From SZUA-521 sp041738285 (GTDB lineage Bacteria > Pseudomonadota > Gammaproteobacteria > Pseudomonadales > Azotimanducaceae): a stretch of 14,089 bases of DNA. Shown here piece by piece: positions 1 to 7,034 of the stretch. Both the position numbers and the translations under genes were made by a program. The number at the start of each line of letters is the position of its first letter. Position 1 is the first letter of the stretch. The notes beneath the pieces were generated by a model. That model was given only the letters and a program-made list of their open reading frames with translations. It searched no databases and was not told the origin of the DNA. Location of the stretch: NCBI GenBank assembly GCA_041738285.1, contig JBGSQB010000072.1:1-14089 (forward strand). Reading direction: 5' to 3'.

Positions 1-312
1 GCGCCAGGTGTCGAGCCACCTGCGGGCAGCCGCGTATTCGTGATCCTGCGCGAACCGGCCGGTCCGCCGATTCCCGTGGCGGTGCGGCCGATCGAGCCGG
101 CCGCGTTGCCGGCGGAGATCGAGGTGACCGATCGGGACGCGATGCAGCCCAGCCGCATCGTTTCCCAGTTTGCATCGCTCGAGGTGATTGCACGCTTGTC
201 CGCATCGGGCACGGCCATGCGTCAGGCCGGTGACGTGGAAAGCCCAGCGGTGCGGGTTGTGCCGGGGGACGTGGGGGTCGTGGAGTTGGTGATTGGGGAT
301 GGGGACAGTTAA
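1..312 (+). CDS. ccmI: Cytochrome c maturation protein CcmI, C-terminal end (5' truncated by window)
   Basis: The frame is open from base 1 and ends at TAA 310-312, giving about 103 residues of a C-terminal domain. Visible features are a start of VFVILREPAGPPIPVAV, then a stretch containing MQPSR, then SQFASLEVIARLSASGTA and QAGDVES, ending in a VVELVIGDGDS tail. This beta-rich pattern (VF-I-R--GPP-P-AV, M-P--S-F, V-ARLS-SG-A--Q-GD) is the C-terminal domain of CcmI/CycH. CcmI is the inner-membrane anchored, periplasm-facing chaperone that delivers apocytochrome c to the CcmF/CcmH heme ligation complex of System I. The N-terminal membrane and TPR parts lie outside the window. The last residues G-D-S and the stop codon come from the left arm of the repeat at 301-330, so the native C-terminus was probably altered. 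The family call rests on motif memory and is fairly secure. Confidence 0.8.
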   Translation, partial: APGVEPPAGSRVFVILREPAGPPIPVAVRPIEPAALPAEIEVTDRDAMQPSRIVSQFASLEVIARLSASGTAMRQAGDVESPAVRVVPGDVGVVELVIGDGDS

Positions 313-391
313 CTTGTTCAGGTTCGCCCCTGGCTACATCGAGTCCGACACACCGCATCGCGGGGCGAACCTGAACAAGTAAACTGTCCCC
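301..391. repeat. REPIN-like inverted repeat: two 30-bp arms around a 31-nt loop
   Basis: Left arm 301-330 and right arm 362-391 are reverse complements with one mismatch in 30 (base 311 is A where pairing predicts T). The arm reads GGGGACAGTTTACTTGTTC, then AGGTTCGCCCC, in its unmutated form. The loop is 331-361. RNA from either strand would form a very long hairpin. The GGGGACAGTTTACTT word resembles REP elements mobilised by REP-associated tyrosine (Y1) transposases in other proteobacteria; that link is recalled, not tested. No transposase is present and no target duplication is visible. The hairpin sits directly at the end of ccmI and could also stop transcription or protect the 3' end. 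Confidence 0.85.
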
Positions 392-415
392 GCTGAACAA
401 GTAAACTGCCCCCGC
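372..415. repeat. Tandem direct repeat, 2 x 22 bp (third REP unit)
   Basis: Bases 372-393 and 394-415 are the same 22-bp unit (TGAACAAGTAAACTG followed by YCCCCGC), differing only at 387 (T) versus 409 (C). The first copy is the outer part of the REPIN right arm. The second is an additional partial copy in the same orientation, so the locus holds three REP-like units. Confidence 0.85.
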
Positions 416-434
416 GTTTCTTTTTCTATACACT
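406..434 (+). promoter_or_regulatory. Possible sigma70-type promoter for smc (weak)
   Basis: A T-rich stretch (417-427) leads into TATACACT at 427-434, which offers TACACT (429-434) as a -10. The best -35 at 17 bp is CTGCCC (406-411), a poor match lying inside the third REP unit. A promoter is expected somewhere between the REP hairpin and smc because the hairpin separates smc from ccmI. The exact placement is a guess. Confidence 0.25.
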
Positions 435-517
435 ACGCACGCCCTGCGATAGGGCATCTATTTCGTGGCGCGAAGCGTCCTCGTTTCGAGTAGTGGGGCA
501 GTCTTGTCAGTGGGTCG

Positions 518-3500
518 ATGCGTCTAAAGCAAATCAAGCTCGCCGGGTTCAAATCCTTCGTTGACCCAACGACGGTCAACTTCCCCGGCAATCGGTGCGC
601 GATCGTCGGCCCGAACGGTTGCGGCAAGTCGAACATCATCGACGCCGTCCGCTGGGTCATGGGCGAAAGCTCCGCCCGCCAGCTGCGGGGCGAATCCATC
701 ACCGACGTCATCTTCAGTGGCTCCGCCACCCGCAAGCCGACCGCCATTGCCGCGATCGAACTGATATTCGACAACTCCGACGGCCGCATTGGTGGCGAGT
801 ACGCGGGCTACGCCGAGATCGCGATCCGCCGCCAGGTGAGCCGGGACGCCCAGTCCGCCTACTTCTTGAACGGTGAGAAGTGCCGGCGCCGCGACATCAT
901 GGACATCTTCCTCGGCACCGGCTTCGGACCGCGCAGCTACTCCATCATCGAACAGGGCATGATCAGTCAGCTGGTCGAGGCCAAGCCCGACGAACTGCGC
1001 GTCTACCTCGAAGAAGCGGCCGGGATCTCCAAGTACAAAGAGCGGCGCCGCGAAACCGAAAATCGGGTGCGGCACACCGAGGAAAACCTCGAACGCCTGA
1101 ACGACATTCGCGAAGAACTCGAGCGCCAGCTCAATCACTTGAAGCGGCAGGCGAGTGCCGCCGAGCGTTACCGTGAGCTCAAGGACGAGGAGCGCACGCT
1201 CACGGCCGAGCTGTACACACTGCGCCTCAACATTGTCGAGGCGGAACTCACCGAGCGTGAGGCCCTGATCCGCGGCCTCGAAGTGCGACTGGAAAGGGCG
1301 GTGGCCGAGCAGCGCGCCCTCGATGCGGAGATCGAGAAGAGCCGGGCGCTCCACGCCGAGCAGAGCGAAGAGTTCAACCGCATACAAGGCCGTTTCTATC
1401 AGCTCGGCGCCGACATCGCCCGGGTCGAAGAGGCGATCACTTACAACCAGCAGCGCGTCAAACAGCTCGAACTCGATCTCGACGCGGTGTCCCAGCGGCG
1501 CAAGGAAACCCAGCGTCAGCTCGAGCTCGACGAAGAGCAGATCAAGTCGCTCCGCTCGAACCTCGCCGATGTCGTCCCGCGGGTCGACGAAGCCGCGGCG
1601 GTGGATCGAGCCTCGACCGAGGCCCTGGAGGCCGCCGAAGCACAGCTCAAGGCCTGGCAGTCGGCGTGGGATGGGTTCGGCGAGCGGGCCGCGATCAATC
1701 AGCGTGAATCTGATGTGCAGGCTTCCCGCATCGAGCACCTCGAGCAGGTGCTGCAGCGGCTCAAGGGGCGTCAGACGCAACTCGATGACGAAATCGCCGG
1801 CGTCGCGGTCAGCGATGTGTCGAGCGACATCGGTGATCTCGCGGCCGAGATCGATGACGTCGCGGGCGCGATCAACGGCGCTGAAATCGAGCTTGACCAT
1901 CTGCTCAAGGATCTCGGTGCCGCGCGCGAAGACGTGATCATTCGCGAACAGGTGCTGGAGGCGGCACGTAATGACGTCGCTCATCTGCGGCACGAGTTGG
2001 CGTCGCTCGAAGCCGTCCAGGGCGCGGCGCTTGGCCGCACTGCCGGCGCCACGGACGACTGGTTGAAAGAAGCAGGGCTCGGCAGCGCACCACGTCTGGC
2101 GGAATCTTTGACCGTGGTCGGGGGATGGGAACGCGCGGTCGAGACCGTGCTCGGTGATGGCTTGAAGGCGGTCGAGGTGTCCGATCTCGACTCCCACGCG
2201 CGGCGCCTCGCGGCGCTACCCCAGGGCGTAGTCACGCTGATGAATGCCGGTGCTTCGACGGCGCCGCGCGGTTCGTTGCCGGCCCTTTCGTCACTGGTGC
2301 GTGCCTCTCGTTCGATCGGATCGCTGCTCGATGGCGTGTTTGCGGCCGAGAGCCTGGACGTTGCATTGAAGTCGCGCGGCGGACTCGGTGCCGGTGAGAG
2401 CATCATCACCCGCGATGGCATGTGGATCGGCCGCGACTGGATCAAGCTCGACCGGGGTGACGACGTTTCTCACGGCGTGCTGGAACGCGGTCATCAACTG
2501 GAGGAACTGCGCGAGCGAGTAGAGGGCGCGGAAGGGCACCTGGCAGAACTGCAGGGCCGATTGGGCGAAGGTCGCACGCGCATTCAGACGCTCGATGAAG
2601 AACGCCACGCGCTGCAGAACCGTATCAATGGGTTGGCTCAGAAACTCGGCCAGCTGCGCGCCGATCATGGCGTGCATCGCGTCCGCCAGGAAGAGGCCGA
2701 CGCCCGTCGCGAGCGCGTACAGAAGGAGACTGCCGAGATCGCTTCCCAAGTTGCGCAGGAATCCGAGCGTCTCGATCAGGCGCGCCAGCGCCTGGTTGCC
2801 GCCGAGCAGGATCGGGAAGCCCTCGGCCGCGAGCGGGCGACGCTCACCGAAGATCGCGAGCGCAATCTCACCGCAGTCGATGAGACCCGCCGCCGCGCTC
2901 GGGCGGATCGCGATGCCTTCCACGAATTGAACGTGCAACGGCAGAATCTCGAATCCCGGATTGCGGCAACCGAGACCGCACGGGAACGACTACTGCGCCA
3001 GCAAAGCGAGCTCGAAGCCCGCCGCGGCGAACTCACGGACGGCATCGAACAGAGCCGAGCGCCGTTGCCCGACCTGACGCGCGATCTGGAGGGCAGGCTC
3101 GCAGATCGCCTGGCGGTGGAGCACAGATTGAACGACGTGCGAACTGCGCTGGAAGCGGCGGATGAACGCCTGCGCGAGCTCGAGTCGGCGCGTGGCGAGC
3201 GTGCTTCCGCCGTTGATGAAGTGCGCAGTGAACTCGAGTCTGCGCGCGTCGAACGGCAGGGTCAGACGGTCAAGCGCGCCACGCTCCTCGAACAGCTCAC
3301 GGCAACCGGCGCGACCGCCGATGAGGTGCGGTCGCGGCTGTCACCGGCGGCGACGGAATCGGAGTGGACGCTGTCGCTCGAACGCGTCGCCAGCCGGATC
3401 AACCGGCTCGGTCCGATCAATCTCGCGGCAATCGAAGAATTTCAGACCGCATCCGAGCGCAAGCAGTATCTCGACACCCAGTACAACGATCTGACAGAGG

Positions 3501-4021
3501 CGCTGTCGACGCTGCAGAACGCGATCCGCAAGATCGATCGCGAAACCCGGGTGCGATTCAAGGAAACGTTCGAGGCGGTCAACTCCAGACTCGGCGAGTT
3601 GTTTCCGAAAGTTTTTGGAGGCGGACATGCGTACCTCGAGCTCACCGGAGAAGATCTGCTCGACACGGGCGTGACGCTGATGGCGCGTCCACCGGGTAAG
3701 CGCAACGCATCGATCCACCTGCTTTCGGGCGGCGAAAAGGCAATGACTGCGGTTGCGCTGATATTCGCGATCTTCCATCTCAATCCGAGCCCTGTATGCT
3801 TGCTCGATGAGGTCGATGCACCGCTCGATGACTCGAACGTGGTACGGTTTGCGAACCTGATTCGAGAGATGGCAAAGGACGTTCAGTTCGTGGTGATCAC
3901 TCACAACAAGCTGACGATGGAGATGGCGGATCATCTGATGGGCGTGACCATGAACGAGCCAGGCGTCTCGCGTCTGGTCTCGGTGGATGTAGAAGAAGCG
4001 GCGCAGATGGCCGCGGTCTGA
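518..4021 (+). CDS. smc: Chromosome partition protein Smc
   Basis: This is a 1167-residue SMC ATPase, the usual bacterial length, which works as a dimer with ScpA/ScpB to organise and segregate the chromosome. The N-terminus MRLKQIKLAGFKSFVDPTTV is canonical and fixes the ATG. Walker A GPNGCGKS is at residues 31-38. A conserved N-terminal block containing GTGFGPRSYSIIEQGMI and EEAAGISKYKERR follows. A long coiled coil rich in E, R, L and Q then runs to about residue 510. The hinge spans about 515-645, after which the coil resumes. The C-terminal ATPase half carries signature LSGGEK (1069-1074) and Walker B with catalytic D1097-E1098 (CLLDEVDAPLDD). No clear Shine-Dalgarno is seen apart from a G-rich stretch upstream. 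zipA starts 19 nt after the stop. Having Smc argues against an Enterobacterales (MukBEF) host. Confidence 0.97.
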   Translation: MRLKQIKLAGFKSFVDPTTVNFPGNRCAIVGPNGCGKSNIIDAVRWVMGESSARQLRGESITDVIFSGSATRKPTAIAAIELIFDNSDGRIGGEYAGYAEIAIRRQVSRDAQSAYFLNGEKCRRRDIMDIFLGTGFGPRSYSIIEQGMISQLVEAKPDELRVYLEEAAGISKYKERRRETENRVRHTEENLERLNDIREELERQLNHLKRQASAAERYRELKDEERTLTAELYTLRLNIVEAELTEREALIRGLEVRLERAVAEQRALDAEIEKSRALHAEQSEEFNRIQGRFYQLGADIARVEEAITYNQQRVKQLELDLDAVSQRRKETQRQLELDEEQIKSLRSNLADVVPRVDEAAAVDRASTEALEAAEAQLKAWQSAWDGFGERAAINQRESDVQASRIEHLEQVLQRLKGRQTQLDDEIAGVAVSDVSSDIGDLAAEIDDVAGAINGAEIELDHLLKDLGAAREDVIIREQVLEAARNDVAHLRHELASLEAVQGAALGRTAGATDDWLKEAGLGSAPRLAESLTVVGGWERAVETVLGDGLKAVEVSDLDSHARRLAALPQGVVTLMNAGASTAPRGSLPALSSLVRASRSIGSLLDGVFAAESLDVALKSRGGLGAGESIITRDGMWIGRDWIKLDRGDDVSHGVLERGHQLEELRERVEGAEGHLAELQGRLGEGRTRIQTLDEERHALQNRINGLAQKLGQLRADHGVHRVRQEEADARRERVQKETAEIASQVAQESERLDQARQRLVAAEQDREALGRERATLTEDRERNLTAVDETRRRARADRDAFHELNVQRQNLESRIAATETARERLLRQQSELEARRGELTDGIEQSRAPLPDLTRDLEGRLADRLAVEHRLNDVRTALEAADERLRELESARGERASAVDEVRSELESARVERQGQTVKRATLLEQLTATGATADEVRSRLSPAATESEWTLSLERVASRINRLGPINLAAIEEFQTASERKQYLDTQYNDLTEALSTLQNAIRKIDRETRVRFKETFEAVNSRLGELFPKVFGGGHAYLELTGEDLLDTGVTLMARPPGKRNASIHLLSGGEKAMTAVALIFAIFHLNPSPVCLLDEVDAPLDDSNVVRFANLIREMAKDVQFVVITHNKLTMEMADHLMGVTMNEPGVSRLVSVDVEEAAQMAAV

Positions 4022-4040
4022 GGCTCGTAAGAGGGCACTC

Positions 4041-4901
4041 ATGGACATCAAGGATTGGATCTTAATCGGTGGTGGTGTGTTGCTGGCGGCGGTGGTCGGC
4101 CACGGGTTCTGGCTCGCCTGGCAAAGCAGGCGTGCGCCCTACCGGCTGGAAATCGACCCCAACATTCCGACGGCCGAGGTCGATGAAATGGAACTGCTGC
4201 GCGGTGAGCTGCCCAATGGTGGCGCGCGCGTGCGCAGAGATCCGGAACAGACGACGCTGCCGCTGACTGACACACCGGCTGCGCCGCGCCTTCCGACCAC
4301 CGACCTGGGCATCACGACCGAACGCCGGCCCGCGACGCGCCCCAGCGCCACTCGACCGAGTGGGAGCGCCCGCAAGAGCATTCTCGACCGCCCCAAGCAT
4401 CGGGTACCTTCGAAGAGCGCACCGCGGACCGAATCACCGTCACCGGTTGCCGACGAAGCGACACCTGCGCCGCCGCGACCGACCGAGATCATCGCCATCA
4501 ACGTGCTGGCGCGCAGCGATGCGCGCATGAACGGCTCCGACCTGCTCGAGATCTTCGTGCGCAATGCCCTGCGCTACGGCGACATGAAGATCTTCCACCG
4601 CATCGAGCCGGCCTCCAAGGAGGTTCAGTTCAGCGTCGCGAGTGCCGTCGAACCGGGCATTTTCGATCTGTCAGCAATGGAGCATTTCAACACGCCGGGC
4701 ATCACGCTGTTCATGACGATGCCCGGACCGGGCAAGCCCCTCGACGTGTTCGACGACATGCTCGCAGTTGCGAAGGATCTCAGTAGTTCGCTGGGCGCCG
4801 AACTCAAGGACGAGCAGCTGTCGGTGATGACTGCGCAGACAATCGAACATTGCCGTGCGCGCATCGCGGAGTTTTCCCGCAAGCATCTGTCGAAGCGCTA
4901 G
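4041..4901 (+). CDS. zipA: Cell division protein ZipA
   Basis: This is a 286-residue bitopic inner-membrane protein that binds the FtsZ C-terminal tail and ties the Z ring to the membrane. The N-terminus MDIKDW is followed by one membrane helix (about residues 6-27) with no cleavable signal, then a charged stretch and a Pro/Thr/Ala/Arg-rich unstructured linker (about 70-148). The C-terminal ZipA domain starts near EIIAINVLARSDARMNGSDL and includes FHRIEP, GIFDLSAMEHFNTPGITLFM and a final helix ending KHLSKR. The architecture and length match the family. The ATG has a GAGGG motif about 8 nt upstream. It lies 19 nt after smc and 9 nt before ligA, the same order as in Pseudomonas (known context), which supports co-transcription. 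Nothing is missing or odd. Confidence 0.95.
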   Translation: MDIKDWILIGGGVLLAAVVGHGFWLAWQSRRAPYRLEIDPNIPTAEVDEMELLRGELPNGGARVRRDPEQTTLPLTDTPAAPRLPTTDLGITTERRPATRPSATRPSGSARKSILDRPKHRVPSKSAPRTESPSPVADEATPAPPRPTEIIAINVLARSDARMNGSDLLEIFVRNALRYGDMKIFHRIEPASKEVQFSVASAVEPGIFDLSAMEHFNTPGITLFMTMPGPGKPLDVFDDMLAVAKDLSSSLGAELKDEQLSVMTAQTIEHCRARIAEFSRKHLSKR

Positions 4902-4910
4902 CCCGGCGCG

Positions 4911-6941
4911 ATGAGCGCATCAAGCGATGTGCGCAAGGAACTGGCACGACTCCGGCGCGAGATCGAGCACCACAACCGTCGCTATCACACCCTGGATGAT
5001 CCCGAAATTTCCGACGCCCAGTTCGATGCGTTGTTCGATCGGTTGCTCGCGCTCGAAGCGGAACATCCCGAACTCGTCACTCGCGACTCGCCCAGTCAAC
5101 GGGTCGGCGGCGCGCCGGCGACGGCATTCGCGGCAGTCACGCACGCGCAGCCGATGTTGTCCCTCGATAAGTGCACGACGGAAGCGGAACTCACCGCCTG
5201 GGAGGCCCGCTGTCAGTCGCGACTCGACACTGAATCCCCCATGCGCTACGCGTGCGAACCCAAGATCGATGGGGTCGCGGTCAATATCACCTATGAGCGG
5301 GGTGAGCTTGTTCGCGCTGCGACGCGGGGCGACGGCCAGACCGGCGAAGATGTCACCGCCAACGTGCGCACCATCACCGACGTACCGTCGCGCCTGCGCG
5401 GTCGCAAGCTGCCGCCGCTGATCGAGGTTCGCGGCGAGATCTACATTCCCATTGCCGGGTTCGCCAAGTTCAACGCCGACGCAGTCGCGCGCGGCGATAA
5501 GCCCATGGTCAATCCGCGCAATGGTGCCGCCGGCAGCCTGCGTCAGCTCGACCACCGCATCACGGCTGCGCGCCCGCTGCGCATGTTCGGCTATGGCGTC
5601 GGCCGCATTGACGGCGACTGGCAACCCTCGACGCAAACGCAGACGAGCGAAGCGCTCGAAGGCTGGGGCATTCGAGTCAACCCGAAGCGCAAGACCGTGG
5701 TCGGTGCCATGCAGTGTTTGCGCTATGCCGAATCGTTGCTTTCTGAACGCGCGAGCCTCGACTACGAGATCGATGGCGTCGTGATCAAGGTGGACGAGCG
5801 TGCGCAGCAGGAGGCACTCGGCACCATTACCCGGCGGCCGCGGTGGGCGATCGCATACAAGTATCCGGCCGAAGAGGCGACCACGGTGCTGCTCGACGTC
5901 GAATTCCAGGTGGGCCGCACCGGCGCGATCACGCCGGTCGCGCGACTCGAACCCGTGTTCGTCGGTGGGGTCACGGTGTCGAACGCAACGCTCCACAACA
6001 TGGACGAGATCAGGCGACTCGATCTGCGTATCGGTGATCGCGTGCTCGTGCATCGCGCGGGCGATGTGATACCCAAAGTTGCAAAGGTCGTACCCGGACC
6101 GCGCGGCACGCGCGAGATCGCACTGCCGAAGGTGTGCCCGGTGTGCGGCGCGGAGATCTTCCAGACCGACGAAGAGGCCATCGCCCGCTGCTCGGCGGGG
6201 CTCGACTGCCCGGCCCAGCGCAAAGAGGCGCTGAAGCACTTCGCCTCGCGCCTGGCGATGGACATCGAGGGCCTGGGGGACAAGTTGATCGATGCATTGG
6301 TCGAGAACGGACACGTGCAGTCGGCGGCGGACTTGTATGGCCTCGACGCGGCAACGCTCGCCGAACTGCCGCGGATGGGCGAAAAGTCTGCCGCCAATGT
6401 GGTCGCGGCGATCGAGGCGAGCAAGTCGACGACGCTGGCGCGTTTCATCTATGCGCTTGGCATCCGCGAAGTGGGCGAGGCGACCGCCGCCGCGCTCGCG
6501 ACCCACTTCGGATCGCTCGATCATGTACTCGATGCTTCGATCGAGGGGTTGCTCGAGGTGCCCGACGTGGGGCCGATCGTTGCTGAGCACATCCACACCT
6601 TCTGCGCGCAGTCGGCCAATCGGGATGTCATCGCGGCGCTGCAGCAGGCGGGCGTCACGTGGCCGGCGATCGAGGTCAGGTCCAAGGGCGCCGCGCCGCT
6701 TGCGGGGCAGACCTGGGTGCTCACGGGTACGCTCGAGTCCATGTCGAGGAGCGATGCCAAGGCGCGGCTCATCGCCTTGGGTGCGAAAGTCGCAGGATCA
6801 GTGTCAGCGAAGACGACCCAGGTCGTGGCCGGTCCGGGTGCGGGCAGCAAGCTGACTCAGGCACAAGCGCTCGGCATTGCGGTGATGGACGAAGCCGAGT
6901 TGCTCGCTGCGCTCCAGCGATTGGAGTCGAACCCGGTCTAA
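4911..6941 (+). CDS. ligA: NAD+-dependent DNA ligase LigA
   Basis: This is a 676-residue NAD+-dependent ligase that seals nicks in replication and repair; the length is close to the E. coli enzyme. Domain Ia (HHNRRYHTLDDPEISDAQFD) binds NMN. The adenylation domain has the active-site lysine K118 in CEPKIDG, followed by ATRGDG, EVRGEI and the NPRNGAAGSLRQLD motif. An OB domain follows (VEFQVGRTGAITPVA, DRVLVHRAGDVIP). A four-cysteine zinc finger uses C409, C412, C427 and C433. Helix-hairpin-helix repeats come next (DIEGLGDKLIDALV, ELPRMGEKSAANVV, GIREVGEATAAALA, VPDVGPIVAEHI). The BRCT domain spans about 596-672 (LAGQTWVLTGTL, TTQVVAGPGAGSKLTQA). All key residues are present. The start ATG is 9 nt after the zipA stop with no strong Shine-Dalgarno, suggesting translational coupling. 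It is the last gene of the smc cluster. Confidence 0.98.
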   Translation: MSASSDVRKELARLRREIEHHNRRYHTLDDPEISDAQFDALFDRLLALEAEHPELVTRDSPSQRVGGAPATAFAAVTHAQPMLSLDKCTTEAELTAWEARCQSRLDTESPMRYACEPKIDGVAVNITYERGELVRAATRGDGQTGEDVTANVRTITDVPSRLRGRKLPPLIEVRGEIYIPIAGFAKFNADAVARGDKPMVNPRNGAAGSLRQLDHRITAARPLRMFGYGVGRIDGDWQPSTQTQTSEALEGWGIRVNPKRKTVVGAMQCLRYAESLLSERASLDYEIDGVVIKVDERAQQEALGTITRRPRWAIAYKYPAEEATTVLLDVEFQVGRTGAITPVARLEPVFVGGVTVSNATLHNMDEIRRLDLRIGDRVLVHRAGDVIPKVAKVVPGPRGTREIALPKVCPVCGAEIFQTDEEAIARCSAGLDCPAQRKEALKHFASRLAMDIEGLGDKLIDALVENGHVQSAADLYGLDAATLAELPRMGEKSAANVVAAIEASKSTTLARFIYALGIREVGEATAAALATHFGSLDHVLDASIEGLLEVPDVGPIVAEHIHTFCAQSANRDVIAALQQAGVTWPAIEVRSKGAAPLAGQTWVLTGTLESMSRSDAKARLIALGAKVAGSVSAKTTQVVAGPGAGSKLTQAQALGIAVMDEAELLAALQRLESNPV

Positions 6942-6946
6942 CCACG

Positions 6947-6966
6947 GCGCAATGCTTGCATTGCGC
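6947..6966. repeat. Perfect 9-bp inverted repeat just after ligA
   Basis: GCGCAATGC (6947-6955) and GCATTGCGC (6958-6966) are exact reverse complements separated by TT. The dyad lies 5 nt after the ligA stop. As RNA it gives an 8-bp stem with a CTTG loop but has no U-run, so it is not a standard intrinsic terminator. It may end or process the smc-zipA-ligA transcript, or act as an operator for the following receptor gene. Confidence 0.6.
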
Positions 6967-6985
6967 AGTCGGTGCCACGTAATCT
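6956..6985 (+). promoter_or_regulatory. Candidate promoter of receptor gene 1
   Basis: TTGCAT (6956-6961) and TAATCT (6980-6985) are 18 bp apart and could be -35 and -10 elements. The longer word GCTTGCATT (6954-6962) recurs upstream of receptor gene 2 (10126-10134), again followed by a TAnnCT box before CTCG. The repetition in two otherwise different leaders is the main support. The match to sigma70 is modest. Confidence 0.35.
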
Positions 6986-6986
6986 C

Positions 6987-7009
6987 GGAAGGCCGGTGCA
7001 ACGCCGGTC
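6987..7009 (+). other. Leader hairpin resembling part of a cobalamin riboswitch core
   Basis: GGAA (6987-6990) is followed by GGCCGG (6991-6996), loop TGCAACG (6997-7003) and CCGGTC (7004-7009), a 6-bp stem with one G-U pair. The string GGAA-GCCGGTGCAACGCCGG looks like a central segment of cobalamin riboswitches. However, the following B12-box-like CTGCCCCCGCAAC block is absent and the leader is only 93 nt. It is at best a remnant, and chance resemblance is likely. Confidence 0.2.
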
Positions 7010-7020
7010 GATTTCAAATA

Positions 7021-7026
7021 GGGGGG
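7021..7026 (+). promoter_or_regulatory. Ribosome binding site of receptor gene 1 (decides the start)
   Basis: A G6 run flanked by A (AGGGGGGA) lies 8 nt before ATG 7035. It favours this ATG over the in-frame upstream GTG at 6972, which has no such site and would put 21 non-signal-like residues before the signal peptide. Confidence 0.7.
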
Positions 7027-7034
7027 ATTCAGTC

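Noticed and set aside
372..415. Start of a CRISPR array
   Set aside because: There are only two abutting copies with no spacers, and they match the inverted-repeat arms.
524..2197. Long minus-strand open frame over smc (and similar ones at 4920-6596 and 10355-11482)
   Set aside because: They lie wholly inside well-supported genes, have no family resemblance or ribosome site, and are expected from GC-rich codon use on the opposite strand.
6972..7034. Upstream GTG start for receptor gene 1
   Set aside because: It adds 21 residues before a normal signal peptide and has no Shine-Dalgarno. ATG 7035 has a strong one.
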